64,000 nucleotides of DNA, from positions 1,770,001-1,834,000 of the forward strand of contig NZ_CP024869.1 of assembly GCF_003052165.1 (NCBI RefSeq), given 5' to 3'. Shown here piece by piece: positions 28,156-39,244 of the stretch. Under the pieces are notes generated by a model, which saw nothing but the letters and a program-made list of their open reading frames with translations, made no database searches and was not told the origin of the DNA. Made by a program: the position numbers and the translations under genes. Positions within the stretch are counted from its first letter, which is position 1, and every line of letters begins with the position of its first letter. Source of the stretch: Dietzia sp. JS16-p6b. Lineage in GTDB: Bacteria > Actinomycetota > Actinomycetes > Mycobacteriales > Mycobacteriaceae.

Positions 28156-29322
28156 ATGGATGCCACGGGGGGTGCACTCTACGACGTCGCCGTCGTCGGT
28201 CTCGGACCGTCCGGCCGTGCGCTCGCCTCCCGTTGCGCGGACGCGGGCCTGAGTGTGCTCGCGATCGATCCGCGGCCGGACGCGCCGTGGCGTCAGACGC
28301 TGTCCCTGTGGGCCGACCAGCTGCCCCCGTGGCTCTCGGTGACGCAGTGTGGTGTCGACGTCCTGGCGCACTCCGTCGACGCCCCGGCGCTCCATTCCCC
28401 CGGACGGGCGGTGCTGAACCGGACCTACAGCGTGCTGGACAACGCCGCACTGCGAGAGGCTCTCCCGCTCGGGGACGGCGTGACCGTCGAGACCACCGCC
28501 GTCGACGACGCCGGGTTGCCGGCCCTGACCGCCCGTGCGCACCGCGTCGTGGACTGCCGCGGCGCCGGTGGCCCACACAACACCGGACCCCTCCAGACGG
28601 CCTACGGGATCGTCCTGGACGAGGCGGACGCCGCCCCCGCCCTCGGCGGTGAGACGGCGCTGTTCATGGACTGGCGTGCCGATCACGACGACGACGACCT
28701 GGGCCCCAGCTTCCTGTACGCGATACCCGTGGGCGGGGACAGGGTCCTGCTGGAGGAGACTTGCCTCGCGGGCCTGTCCGCCCCGGATCCCGCCGAGCTG
28801 GCCGACCGGCTCCGCTCGCGGCTCGTGCGGCGCGGGGTGTCGCGGTCGGCCATCGACGCGCCACTCGACGTGGAGCGGGTGCGCATCCCGCTCCTTCCCC
28901 GCGGTGGCTGGGCGGGCGACCCCCGCATCGATGCCTTCGGCACCGCCGGTGGACACGGACACGCCGCGACAGGGTACTCGGTGGCCTCGATGCTGGCCGC
29001 CGTGCCGGCCGCTGTCCACGCCGTCCGTACCGGGTTCCCGATTCCCGCGCCCCGGTCCCCGGCCAGCACCACACTGCACGGGATCGGGCTCCGTGTACTC
29101 CTGCGCGCCGACGATCGGACGCTCCGGCAGTTGTTCGACGCGTTCGGCCGGATCGAGGGGCGTCGACAGAAGTGGTTTCTCGACGGCGCGAGCCCCTCGT
29201 ACCAGCTGGCGCTGGCGATGTGGGACATGTGGGTGGGCATGCCGGCGAGTGGGAAGGTGGGGATGATCAGCGCGCTACTCCGGCGGTCCCCCCGTACTGC
29301 GGTCGACGCGCGATTGCGCTAG
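28156..29322 (+). CDS. crtL: Lycopene beta-cyclase, CrtY/CrtL flavoprotein type
   Basis: 388 aa FAD-dependent cyclase. The dinucleotide motif GLGPSG is at 15-20. The family-specific LSLWADQLPPWL (about 52-63), YSVLDNAALREAL and FLYAIPVGGDRVLLEETCLA (about 184-203) blocks are present, as is the FGTAGGHGHAATGYSVASML C-terminal FAD block (about 262-281). The enzyme closes beta-ionone rings on lycopene to give beta-carotene and later pigments. GTG 28153 is 3 nt upstream and sits 5 nt after a TACTGT box, so a leaderless GTG start is equally possible. No other carotenoid genes are nearby; the convergent gene shares its CTAG stop. Confidence 0.88.
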   Translation: MDATGGALYDVAVVGLGPSGRALASRCADAGLSVLAIDPRPDAPWRQTLSLWADQLPPWLSVTQCGVDVLAHSVDAPALHSPGRAVLNRTYSVLDNAALREALPLGDGVTVETTAVDDAGLPALTARAHRVVDCRGAGGPHNTGPLQTAYGIVLDEADAAPALGGETALFMDWRADHDDDDLGPSFLYAIPVGGDRVLLEETCLAGLSAPDPAELADRLRSRLVRRGVSRSAIDAPLDVERVRIPLLPRGGWAGDPRIDAFGTAGGHGHAATGYSVASMLAAVPAAVHAVRTGFPIPAPRSPASTTLHGIGLRVLLRADDRTLRQLFDAFGRIEGRRQKWFLDGASPSYQLALAMWDMWVGMPASGKVGMISALLRRSPRTAVDARLR

Positions 29323-29975
29323 CCCGACACGGGGTGGCCCGGCCCGGTCTCCTCCGCCCTGTCGGGGAACCCGTCGAAGGTGAGGGTGAGTGATCCGCGG
29401 CGACCGGTGAGGCGGAACATCGACGCGAGCGCGATCACGGCCCATGCCACCCCGATCAGTTCGAAGGTCTCCTCGACGTACATGATCGCCACATACAGGT
29501 CGGACATCCCCTGGACGCGTTCCACGATCCCTGAGATCGACTCGATGACCAGCGCGCCGAGGAGGAACACCACCGCCGAGCCGATCAGCCCGACCGTCAC
29601 CCGGGTTCGGAGGGCGAGGACCAGGCGGATGAGAAGCGCGGCGACCACCAGCGCGATGGCGGTCCCGGGGATGACCCAGCTGTAGTGGAGATCCCCCGGC
29701 AACGTCGGCGCCAGGCGGTCACCGAAATAGAAGAGGCGTTCGTGGAGCTGCGCCGCCTCGTCGGCCGAGGCGATGACGGCCACGGCGGCGAACACCCACC
29801 ACGAGGTGCGGAACCGGTCGGAGGTGAGGGCCGCCATCGCGGCCAACGCGCCGACGAGCAGCCACATAGTGGAGGCGAACCAGACCGCGACGTTCCCCTC
29901 GGACCCGATGTCGAACGCGGTCCACAGCAGGGTCCAGCCCTGATCGGGCTCGTAGCTCCCCGTGGTCCGGACCAT
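29319..29975 (-). CDS. Multi-pass membrane protein, start uncertain
   Basis: 218 aa from ATG 29975 with five or six hydrophobic helices (about 30-50, 58-75, 98-118, 126-146, 168-188). It contains an acidic loop ASADEAAQLHERL (about 69-81) and YVEETFELIGVAW. The frame stays open upstream, and its extension encodes WLLLPSLLAPLSGFLYT, a convincing first membrane helix, yet offers no ATG, GTG or TTG. The true start or a sequence error therefore lies in the 30 nt before the SufT gene. Function unknown. It ends on a CTAG shared with the convergent cyclase gene. Confidence 0.65.
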   Translation of the reverse strand: MVRTTGSYEPDQGWTLLWTAFDIGSEGNVAVWFASTMWLLVGALAAMAALTSDRFRTSWWVFAAVAVIASADEAAQLHERLFYFGDRLAPTLPGDLHYSWVIPGTAIALVVAALLIRLVLALRTRVTVGLIGSAVVFLLGALVIESISGIVERVQGMSDLYVAIMYVEETFELIGVAWAVIALASMFRLTGRRGSLTLTFDGFPDRAEETGPGHPVSG

Positions 29976-30102
29976 CGTGTAGAGGAACCCGGACAGGGGG
30001 GCGAGGAGAAGTGAGGGCAGCAGGAGCCACCTGGCGGGCCGGGAGAGGCGGTACCCGGCGTCGCCCGAATCCGGGGGCCCGGGCTGATGTCGGCGTCGGA
30101 TG

Positions 30103-30573
30103 TCAGACCGTGAAGCCGATGGCGCGGAGCTGCTCCCGGCCGTCGTCAGTGATCATCTGCGGGCCCCACGGCGGCATCCACACCCAGTTGAGCTCGAGTT
30201 CGTTGGCCAGGTCGGAACCCACCACCGCACTTCGTGCCTGATCCTCGATCACGTCGGTGAGCGGACAGGCCGCCGAGGTCAGAGTCATGTCGACGCGGGC
30301 GATGGTCGACCCCTCGGTCTCACCCGGGCGGACCCAGATGTCGTAGACCAGCCCGAGATCCACCACGTTGATCCCGAGCTCAGGATCGACCACGTCGCGC
30401 ATGGCCTCCTCGAGGTCGGCGACCAGCGCCAGGTCCTCTTCCGACTGCTCGGGGCGATTGGGGTCGGGACGGAACTCACCGTTGTAGACGGTGCCCGCGG
30501 GGGTCTCGTTCTCCGCCGCCGACATGGCGTCGTCGACGGACGGGTCGTTGGCCGGGGTCATCTGCTCGGTCAT
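30103..30573 (-). CDS. sufT: SufT/DUF59 iron-sulfur assembly factor
   Basis: 156 aa. An acidic, disordered N-terminus of about 45 residues precedes the MIP18/DUF59 domain (about 50-150), with VVDPELGINVVDLGLVYDI and the single conserved Cys in LTSAACPLTDVIEDQ. The C-terminal WVWMPPWGPQMITDDGREQLRAIGF is the typical end of actinobacterial SufT. It helps maturation of Fe-S proteins. Last gene of the suf operon, 6 nt after sufU. Confidence 0.93.
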   Translation of the reverse strand: MTEQMTPANDPSVDDAMSAAENETPAGTVYNGEFRPDPNRPEQSEEDLALVADLEEAMRDVVDPELGINVVDLGLVYDIWVRPGETEGSTIARVDMTLTSAACPLTDVIEDQARSAVVGSDLANELELNWVWMPPWGPQMITDDGREQLRAIGFTV

Positions 30574-30579
30574 GTCACT

Positions 30580-32306
<1,727 letters not shown>

Positions 32307-33077
32307 TCAGGCGTTCGCGGGCGTGAGGTACTTCTCGTACCCCTCTGATTCGAGCTCGTCCGCCAGTTCCGCGCCCCCGGAGGCGGCGATCCGGCCGTCG
32401 ACGAAGACGTGCACGCGGTCGGGCGTGATGTACCGCAGGATGCGGGTGTAGTGCGTGATGAGGAGGATGCCGCCGTTCTCCTCGGCCTTGTAGCGGTTGA
32501 CCCCGTCGGACACCACGCGCAGGGCGTCGACGTCCAGGCCGGAGTCGGTCTCGTCGAGCACGGCGATCCTGGGCTTGAGCAGATCCAGCTGGAGGATCTC
32601 GTGGCGCTTCTTCTCGCCACCGGAGAAGCCCTCGTTGACGCTTCGCTCGGAGAAGGCCGGGTCGAAGTCGAGGTCGGACATGGCCTCCTTGACCTCCTTG
32701 ACCCAGTGCCGCAGCTTGGGCGCCTCGCCGCGCACGGCGGTGGCCGCGGTACGGAGGAAGTTGGCGGTCGAGACCCCGGGGATCTCGGTCGGGTACTGCA
32801 TCGCCAGGAACAGGCCGGCGCGGGCCCGCTCGTCGACCTCCATCGACAGGACGTCCTCCCCGTCGAGGGTGACGGTGCCGCCGGTGACCTCGTACTTGGG
32901 ATGGCCGGCGATGACGTAGGCCAGAGTCGATTTGCCGGAGCCGTTCGGCCCCATGATGGCGTGGGTCTGCCCGGACTCGATGGTCAGGTCGACACCTTTG
33001 AGGATGTCGACGGTCTCGGCCGAGTCGGCGGTCGCCGCGACGCGGGCCGTCAGGCCCTTGATCTCGAGAATGGTCAT
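32307..33077 (-). CDS. sufC: SufC, ATPase of the SufBCD scaffold
   Basis: 256 aa ABC-type ATPase from ATG 33077. Walker A GPNGSGKS is at 43-50, the signature FSGGEKKRHEI at about 158-168, Walker B IAVLDETDSGLDVD at about 177-190. The extended upstream frame (to 33185) overlaps sufD and is not needed. SufC drives conformational change of SufB-SufD during cluster assembly. The Lys-Lys-Arg signature variant is the SufC form and separates it from transporters. Confidence 0.96.
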   Translation of the reverse strand: MTILEIKGLTARVAATADSAETVDILKGVDLTIESGQTHAIMGPNGSGKSTLAYVIAGHPKYEVTGGTVTLDGEDVLSMEVDERARAGLFLAMQYPTEIPGVSTANFLRTAATAVRGEAPKLRHWVKEVKEAMSDLDFDPAFSERSVNEGFSGGEKKRHEILQLDLLKPRIAVLDETDSGLDVDALRVVSDGVNRYKAEENGGILLITHYTRILRYITPDRVHVFVDGRIAASGGAELADELESEGYEKYLTPANA

Positions 33078-33132
33078 TGGTGTGCTCGCAATCTTCGTGA
33101 AGTCTTCGGGGGTGGTCTCTCGGGCCCGGGGG

Positions 33133-34341
33133 TCAGATCCCGGATGACTGCAGTTCCAGTTCGACGGCCTCGGCGATCCGCTCACGTACCTCGGGCACCC
33201 CGATGCGGTTGATCACCTCGCCGAAGAAGCCCCGGACGACCAGGCGCCGTGCGGTGTCCTCGGGAATCCCCCGGGACATGAGGTAGAACAGGTGCTCCTC
33301 GTCGAATCGGCCCACGGCGCTGGCGTGACCGGCGCCGGCGATCTCGCCGGTCTCGATCTCGAGGTTCGGGACGGAATCCGCGCGGGCCCCGTCGGTGAGG
33401 ACGAGGTTGCGGTTCATCTCGTAGGTGTCCGTACCCTCGGCCGCCGCGCGGATGAGGACCTCGCCGATCCACACGGTGTGGGCGTCGGGCAGGTTCGACG
33501 ACGCGTCACCCTGCAGGGCGCCCTTGTACAGGACCCGCGACGTGCAATTGGGTACCGCGTGGTCCACCAGCAGACGGTGTTCGATGTGCTGTCCGTCGTC
33601 CGCGTAGTACAGACCGTTGACGTTCACCGTGCCCCCGGGGGCCGTGAACGTCGTCAGCGGTGCGATCCTCACGAGCTCGCCGCCGAAGGTCACCGCCGTG
33701 TAGGTCAGGGTCGCGTCGCGACCGACCTGCAGGTGGTGGTTGGCCAGGTGCAGCGCGCCGTCGTCCCAGTCCTGGATGAGGACGACCTCGAGGTGCGCCG
33801 AGTCGCCGACGACGAACTCGACGTTCTCGGCGATCGTCCCCCCGCCGCGCTGGTCCACCACGAAGGTCGCGTTGGCGAACGGCTCGAGTCGGATCTGGGC
33901 GTGGCCGTAGGCCAGCTCCCCCTCCCCCGGGCCGTCGACTGTCACGTACACGGGGTCGTCGAGAACCGTCTCCGTGGCCACTGTCAGCACCGTCGCCTCG
34001 GCGACGGAGGTGAAGGCCTGCGCGGCGACGCGGTCGCGGGGTGCCCCGGCCTCGCCGATCCGCTTGTCGTCGGTCCCGACGGTCTCGACCGTCAGTCCGT
34101 CACGCCCGGCGACGGAGACCAGCAGGTTCCCGGTGGCGGTCACATTGGTTCCGTCGTGGATCCCGCGGAGCCGCTTGAGCGGGGTGAAGCGCCAGATCTC
34201 GTCCTTGTGGCTCGGCACCTCGAACGCGTTCACGTCGAAGGAGGAGAACTGGTCGCCCTTGGTGGCGGTGACGGGGATACCGTAGCGGTCCGTCACCGGG
34301 GTGGGGCCGGATCCAGTGGTGGCAGTAGTGGTGTCGGTCAT
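33133..34341 (-). CDS. sufD: SufD, Fe-S assembly scaffold subunit
   Basis: 402 aa. The right-handed beta-helix core (about 140-330) carries SRVLYKGALQGDASSNL. The ending FYLMSRGIPEDTARRLVVRGFFGEVINRI is the shared C-terminal domain of SufB and SufD. The conserved [23 protein letters not shown] segment includes the His near the cluster assembly site. It is separated by 5 nt from sufB and 55 nt from sufC. Confidence 0.95.
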   Translation of the reverse strand: MTDTTTATTGSGPTPVTDRYGIPVTATKGDQFSSFDVNAFEVPSHKDEIWRFTPLKRLRGIHDGTNVTATGNLLVSVAGRDGLTVETVGTDDKRIGEAGAPRDRVAAQAFTSVAEATVLTVATETVLDDPVYVTVDGPGEGELAYGHAQIRLEPFANATFVVDQRGGGTIAENVEFVVGDSAHLEVVLIQDWDDGALHLANHHLQVGRDATLTYTAVTFGGELVRIAPLTTFTAPGGTVNVNGLYYADDGQHIEHRLLVDHAVPNCTSRVLYKGALQGDASSNLPDAHTVWIGEVLIRAAAEGTDTYEMNRNLVLTDGARADSVPNLEIETGEIAGAGHASAVGRFDEEHLFYLMSRGIPEDTARRLVVRGFFGEVINRIGVPEVRERIAEAVELELQSSGI

Positions 34342-34346
34342 GGCGG

Positions 34347-35804
34347 TCAGCCCACCGATCCTTCCATCTGGAGTTCGATCAGGCGGTTGAGTTCGAGGGC
34401 GTACTCCATGGGGAGCTCCTTGGCGATCGGCTCGACGAATCCGCGCACGATCATGGCCATGGCCTCGTCCTCGGCCAGGCCTCGGCTCATGAGGTAGAAG
34501 AGCTGGTCCTGGCTCACCTTGGACACTGTGGCCTCGTGCCCGAGCGTCACGTCGTCCTCACGGATGTCGATGTACGGGTACGTGTCGGACCGGCTGATGT
34601 TGTCCACCAGCAGGGCGTCACACTCGACGTTGGACTTGGAGCCCTTCGCGCCGGGGTTGATCTGGATGAGCCCGCGGTAGGCGGATCGGCCACCGCCTCG
34701 CGCAACCGACTTGGAGACGATGTTCGAGGACGTGTTGGGGGCCAGGTGAAGCATCTTCGACCCGGTGTCCTGGTGCTGTCCCTCGCCGGCGAACGCCACC
34801 GAGAGGACCTCGCCCTTGGCGTGCTCGCCCGTGAGCCACACCGCGGGGTACTTCATGGTCACCTTGGACCCGATGTTGCCGTCGATCCACTCCATGGTGG
34901 CGCCCTCCTCGGCCCGGGCGCGCTTGGTGACGAGGTTGTAGACGTTGTTCGACCAGTTCTGGATGGTCGTGTAGCGGCAGCGACCGCCCTTCTTGACCAC
35001 GATCTCGACGACCGCCGAGTGCAGGGAGTCCGACTTGTAGATCGGCGCCGTGCACCCCTCGACGTAGTGGACGTAGGCGTCCTCGTCCACGATGATCAGC
35101 GTCCGCTCGAACTGGCCCATGTTCTCGGTGTTGATCCGGAAGTAGGCCTGCAGCGGGATGTCCACGTGGACGCCCTTGGGCACGTAGATGAACGAGCCAC
35201 CCGACCACACGGCGGTGTTGAGCGCGGAGAACTTGTTGTCACCGGCCGGGATCACCGAGCCGAAGTACTCCTCGAAATACTCCGGGTGCTCCTTGAGCGC
35301 CGTGTCGGTGTCCATGAAGATGACACCCTGGCTCTCCAGGTCCTCCCGGATCTGGTGGTAGACCACCTCGGACTCGTACTGGGCGGCGACGCCCGCGACC
35401 AGGCGCTGCTTCTCCGCCTCGGGGATACCGAGCTTGTCGTAGGTGTTCTTGATCTCCTCGGGCAGGTCCTCCCACGAGGTGGCCTGCTTCTCCGTGGAGC
35501 GGACGAAGTACTTGATGTTGTCGAAGTCGATCCCCGACAGGTCCGAACCCCAGGCGGGCATGGGCTTCTTGTAGAACGTCGCCAACGCCTTGAGCCGCTT
35601 GGCGAGCATCCACTCCGACTCGTTCTTCTTGGTGGAGATGTCACGCACCACGGCCTCCGAGAGGCCACGCTGTGCGGTCGCACCGGCGGAGTCGGAATCG
35701 TGCCAACCGTAGTTGTACTGGCCGAGCGAGGCGATCCGCTCCTCGTCGGTGGTCGGCTCGTGCACGGTGACGTCGGCCGTCACCTGATCTGGGGTGATGG
35801 TCAT
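34347..35804 (-). CDS. sufB: SufB, Fe-S cluster scaffold
   Basis: 485 aa. The N-terminal SufB-specific part (about 20-130) has [10 protein letters not shown]. The beta-helix core includes [23 protein letters not shown], with the conserved Cys and acidic residues. [24 protein letters not shown] (about 395-418) carries a further conserved Cys near the cluster site. No intein is present, unlike the homologue in M. tuberculosis. ATG 35804 overlaps the sufR stop by 4 nt, which couples regulator and scaffold. Confidence 0.96.
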   Translation of the reverse strand: MTITPDQVTADVTVHEPTTDEERIASLGQYNYGWHDSDSAGATAQRGLSEAVVRDISTKKNESEWMLAKRLKALATFYKKPMPAWGSDLSGIDFDNIKYFVRSTEKQATSWEDLPEEIKNTYDKLGIPEAEKQRLVAGVAAQYESEVVYHQIREDLESQGVIFMDTDTALKEHPEYFEEYFGSVIPAGDNKFSALNTAVWSGGSFIYVPKGVHVDIPLQAYFRINTENMGQFERTLIIVDEDAYVHYVEGCTAPIYKSDSLHSAVVEIVVKKGGRCRYTTIQNWSNNVYNLVTKRARAEEGATMEWIDGNIGSKVTMKYPAVWLTGEHAKGEVLSVAFAGEGQHQDTGSKMLHLAPNTSSNIVSKSVARGGGRSAYRGLIQINPGAKGSKSNVECDALLVDNISRSDTYPYIDIREDDVTLGHEATVSKVSQDQLFYLMSRGLAEDEAMAMIVRGFVEPIAKELPMEYALELNRLIELQMEGSVG

Positions 35805-36538
35805 CGCACAGTCCTTTCGGGGGTCGGAACCGACGCGTCTGCGTCGGCCGCTGCGGGCATGGTGGCCGCCAGGTCACCGGCGGTCACCATCCCCGTGGGG
35901 ATGTTCGTGGTGCAGGCGCAGTGTCCGCCGGCGATGGTGGCGAGGCGCTGGACATGGGTGCCCACGATCTCGGACACCACCTCCTGCTCGGCCTCGCACA
36001 ATTCGGGGAACCGGGACGCGACGTTCCACACCGGACAGTGGTGCTGGCAGATCTGCAGGCCCGCCCCGGCGTCCTCGATGGATGCCGCGTACCCGGATTC
36101 GGTCAGGGCCGCGGCGACGTCGGTCGCCGCGCGTTCGACGTCCTCCGGACCGTCCGCGGGGCGGACGTGCCCGACGATCGACCGGACGCGCTGGCGGGCG
36201 AAGTCCGCCACGGCGGTGGCCCCGCCGACGCGCCGTAGCGCGGACAGGGCCTCCACGGCGAGATGGTCGTACCCGTGCTGGGCCGAGCTGCGGCCCATCG
36301 CGGTGACCCGGAAAGCCTTGGCGGGGCGTCCGCGGGTGCCGGCCGGGCGGGTTCGGGTGGCCTCGACCTGCCCGGACTCGACCAGTTGATCCAGATGGCG
36401 GCGGACGCCCGCCGCCGTCAGCCCGAGCTCCTGCCCGATCTCGGCTGCGGTGAGAGCCCCTCGTTCCAGCAGGAGTTCACGGACGGCCGAGCGGGTGTCG
36501 GGTCGCGTGCTGTTCTCGTAGACGTGCTGCACGCTCAA
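35801..36538 (-). CDS. sufR: SufR, Fe-S-sensing repressor of the suf operon
   Basis: 245 aa from TTG 36538, which has AGGGAG 6 nt upstream; GTG 36532 is a slightly late alternative and longer starts lack support. The N-terminal winged helix (about 14-75) holds [24 protein letters not shown]. The cysteines Cys164 and Cys168 (ICQHHCPV), Cys181 (PELCEAEQ), and Cys207 and Cys209 (GGHCACTT) provide the cluster ligands of SufR-type regulators. It heads the sufR-B-D-C-S-U-T operon and is divergent from mptB. Apo-SufR would relieve repression when clusters are scarce. Confidence 0.93.
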   Translation of the reverse strand: MSVQHVYENSTRPDTRSAVRELLLERGALTAAEIGQELGLTAAGVRRHLDQLVESGQVEATRTRPAGTRGRPAKAFRVTAMGRSSAQHGYDHLAVEALSALRRVGGATAVADFARQRVRSIVGHVRPADGPEDVERAATDVAAALTESGYAASIEDAGAGLQICQHHCPVWNVASRFPELCEAEQEVVSEIVGTHVQRLATIAGGHCACTTNIPTGMVTAGDLAATMPAAADADASVPTPERTVR

Positions 36539-36698
36539 CTGACTCTCCCTTCCGGCTATGCTCGGTGCGCCCCGTTGGGGACGTACCACGTCATATTACG
36601 CAACACCTTCGTGACGGAAATATTCCCACCCCCGCGAACCCGGCGTCGGCGGCCGGGCGGAGTCCTCCGGCACCCACCGTGGAGAGAGGCTGAGGCCA
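36539..36698. promoter_or_regulatory. Divergent sufR/mptB promoter region
   Basis: 160 bp with the AT-rich core TCATATTACGCAACAC (about 36591-36606) and TGACGGAAATATTCC (about 36613-36627). These are the likeliest promoter and SufR-operator positions, but I found no confident inverted repeat. AGGGAG at about 36545 serves sufR. Confidence 0.4.
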
Positions 36699-38312
36699 GT
36701 GGCACCCAGATTCCCGGTCCGCGGCGCGGGAGTGGTGACGGCCCGGCTGCACACCGAGGAGCGATCCACCGGGACACCACCGTCGGCGGAACTGGCCCGC
36801 CTCGGTCGGATCCGCAGGATCGGCACCACCGCCGCCGTCGCCATGTCGGTGGGCGCCCTCGGCGCGGGCGCTCTGCCCGTGCTGCAGAATCCCGTCGCCG
36901 GCGAGCGCCTGATCGGGCTGTGGCTCAGGTTGCAGCAGTCCTCCATGACGGTGGTCATGACCGGGATGGTGGTGGTGACACTCTGCTGGCTGCTGCTGGC
37001 CCCGTACGTCCTGGGCAGGGATCGCCGGGGACGGTTGAGCGGCCGGATCGACCGTGCCACCCTCGACCGCATCATCGCCTCGTGGGCCCTGCCGCTCGCC
37101 CTCGCCCCGCCCATGTTCAGCAAGGACGTCTACAGCTACCTGGCCCAGGGCGCCATCGGCAACACCCTCGACGACCCGTACGAACTGGGCCCCGTGTCGG
37201 CGTTGGGAACCTCTCATGCGTTGACCGTCAACGTCCCGGACATCTGGCGGGACACCCCCAATCAGTACGGTCCGCTCTTCCTCGGGGTGCAGAAGGTCAT
37301 CCACACCCTGACGGGGGACGACGTGGTGGCCGGAACGATCCTGCACCGGGTGGTGGCGATCGTCGGGATACTCATGCTCGGGTGGGCGGTCCCGCGACTG
37401 GCCGAGTACTGCGGGGTGTCGGACGTGGCGGCGCTCTGGTTGGCGGTGGCCAATCCCCTCGTCCTGTTCCATCTCGTGTCGGGGATTCACTCCGAGTCCC
37501 TCATGATGGGACTGCTGGCCGTCGGGCTCGTCCTGGCCCTGCGCGCCGTGGACTCCCTCGAGTCCGGGCCACGGACCACCGTGCTCTTCATCGTCGGGAC
37601 CGTCCTTGTCACCGGGTCGGCACTGGTGAAACTTCCCACCGTCGTCGCCCTGGGCTTCGTCGGGATGGCGCTCGCCCGACGGTGGGGTGGCGGCTCCCTC
37701 GCCACCGTGCGGGCCGCGCTGGTGATGGTCGTGATCAGCGGTGCCACCACCGGGCTGGCCATGCTGGTCACCTCGTCCGGCCTCGGGTGGATCACCAAGC
37801 TCGGGGCGGCCACGTCGCTGCGGAGCTGGCTCTCCCCGCCCACCGCCCTGGGAGTGATCGTCGGCGGGATCGGGCAGTACCTGGGGCTGGGCGACCACAC
37901 GGCCCAGATCCTGGTGATGGTGCAGACCACGGCGCTCGTGATCGCCGGCGTGGTCACCGTCAGGATGCTGTTCGCCGTCTCCGCGGGGCGGATCGATCCG
38001 GTCGGCGGACTCGGGGTGTCGATGGCCGCCATCGTCCTGTGCTTCCCCGTCGTGCAGCCCTGGTACGTCCTGTGGGCCCTGATCCCGCTCGCGGCGTGGG
38101 CGTCGAGGGTGGAGTTCCGTGTTCCCGTGGTGGCGGTCAGCGCCGTGCTGGCCTGCTTCACCCTCCCGCCGGGTGCGGGCCTGCCGCCGTTCGTCACCGT
38201 CCAGGCATGGGTGGCCACCGTGGTGGCGGTGTCGATCCTGCTGATCGCGATGTTCCGCTGGCCGGGGCTGCTGCGCTCGCGGTCGTCGGAGCGACCTAGA
38301 ATGCTCCCGTGA
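36699..38312 (+). CDS. mptB: Alpha-1,6-mannosyltransferase MptB (GT-C family)
   Basis: 537 aa with about 12-13 membrane helices. The GT-C catalytic acid is in the first periplasmic loop, in MFSKDVYSYLAQG (about 132-144). The following DTPNQYGPLFLGVQ and CFPVVQPWYVLWALIPL blocks are typical of polyprenol-phosphomannose-dependent mannosyltransferases for lipomannan/LAM cores. Position beside sufR and upstream of an ABC exporter repeats the M. tuberculosis layout (Rv1459c). GTG 36699 follows GGAGAGAGG. Its stop overlaps the ABC ATPase gene. Confidence 0.9.
   Translation: MAPRFPVRGAGVVTARLHTEERSTGTPPSAELARLGRIRRIGTTAAVAMSVGALGAGALPVLQNPVAGERLIGLWLRLQQSSMTVVMTGMVVVTLCWLLLAPYVLGRDRRGRLSGRIDRATLDRIIASWALPLALAPPMFSKDVYSYLAQGAIGNTLDDPYELGPVSALGTSHALTVNVPDIWRDTPNQYGPLFLGVQKVIHTLTGDDVVAGTILHRVVAIVGILMLGWAVPRLAEYCGVSDVAALWLAVANPLVLFHLVSGIHSESLMMGLLAVGLVLALRAVDSLESGPRTTVLFIVGTVLVTGSALVKLPTVVALGFVGMALARRWGGGSLATVRAALVMVVISGATTGLAMLVTSSGLGWITKLGAATSLRSWLSPPTALGVIVGGIGQYLGLGDHTAQILVMVQTTALVIAGVVTVRMLFAVSAGRIDPVGGLGVSMAAIVLCFPVVQPWYVLWALIPLAAWASRVEFRVPVVAVSAVLACFTLPPGAGLPPFVTVQAWVATVVAVSILLIAMFRWPGLLRSRSSERPRMLP
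38297..38302 (+). promoter_or_regulatory. Putative internal -10 box for the ABC transporter genes
   Basis: TAGAAT, then 6 nt, then GTG 38309, inside the mptB 3' end. It would give a separate leaderless ABC transporter transcript in addition to read-through from mptB. Confidence 0.5.
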
Positions 38313-39244
38313 CCTCACCCACCGACTCCCCCGCGCTACTCGTCGAGGGACTCGTCAAGAGGTTCGGACAGACCACCGCCGTGGCGGGACTGGACCTGCG
38401 GCTCGGCCGCGGCGAGGTGATGGCGCTCCTCGGTCCCAACGGAGCCGGCAAGACCACCACGGTCGAGGTCTGCGAAGGGTTCCTGCGGCCGGACGGCGGA
38501 ACCCTCCGTGTGCTGGGCCTCGACCCCGTCTCCGATCGCCAGCGCGTCCGCAGCCGGATCGGGATGATGCTCCAGGGCGGCGGGGCCTACCCCGCCGCGC
38601 GTGTCGGGGAGATGGTCCGTCTGGTCGCCTCCTACTACGCGGACCCCCTCGACCCGGACTGGCTGCTCGAGGAGCTGGGACTCAGCGATCACCTCACCAC
38701 CCCATACCGGCGCCTGTCCGGTGGCCAGCAACAGCGGCTCTCACTCGCCATCGCGGTGATCGGCCGACCCGAACTGGTGTTCCTCGACGAGCCCACCGCC
38801 GGACTCGACGCCCAGTCCCGGCGGGCGGTGTGGGACCTGGTCCGGGCACTGCGTCGGGACGGTGCGGCCGTCCTGCTGACCACACACCTCATGGACGAGG
38901 CCGCCGCCCTGGCCGACGAGGTGGTGATCATCGACCACGGTCGCCGAGTGGCTGCCGGGACGCCGACCGAACTCGCCAGGGCGGGGACGTCAGAGGGCGT
39001 GACCCTGGTCGTCGACGGCGAGGCCTCGCCGACGCTGCTGAGCCGCGCCCTCGGACCGGACCACACGGTGACCGCGGGCGCCGCGGCCGGGATCCTCGAG
39101 GTCCACGGCCCGGTGTCCCCCGCACTCATGACCAGCCTGTGCGCGGCATTGGAGGACTCCGGAGTCCAACTCACCTCCCTGGCCACCCGCTCCAGGAGCC
39201 TCGAAGAGGTCTTCCTCGACCTGACCGGACGGGATCTGCGATGA
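38309..39244 (+). CDS. ABC transporter ATP-binding protein (DrrA-like)
   Basis: 311 aa. Walker A GPNGAGKT (about 41-48), signature RLSGGQQQRLSL (about 131-142), Walker B LVFLDEPTAGLD (about 150-161) and the His switch in LLTTHLMDEAA. The C-terminal 90 residues match the extension of DrrA/daunorubicin-type ATPases. It overlaps mptB by 4 nt and the permease gene by 4 nt, so the pair forms an exporter (Rv1458c/Rv1457c position). Cargo unknown; envelope glycolipid export is a contextual guess. Confidence 0.93.
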   Translation: MTSPTDSPALLVEGLVKRFGQTTAVAGLDLRLGRGEVMALLGPNGAGKTTTVEVCEGFLRPDGGTLRVLGLDPVSDRQRVRSRIGMMLQGGGAYPAARVGEMVRLVASYYADPLDPDWLLEELGLSDHLTTPYRRLSGGQQQRLSLAIAVIGRPELVFLDEPTAGLDAQSRRAVWDLVRALRRDGAAVLLTTHLMDEAAALADEVVIIDHGRRVAAGTPTELARAGTSEGVTLVVDGEASPTLLSRALGPDHTVTAGAAAGILEVHGPVSPALMTSLCAALEDSGVQLTSLATRSRSLEEVFLDLTGRDLR

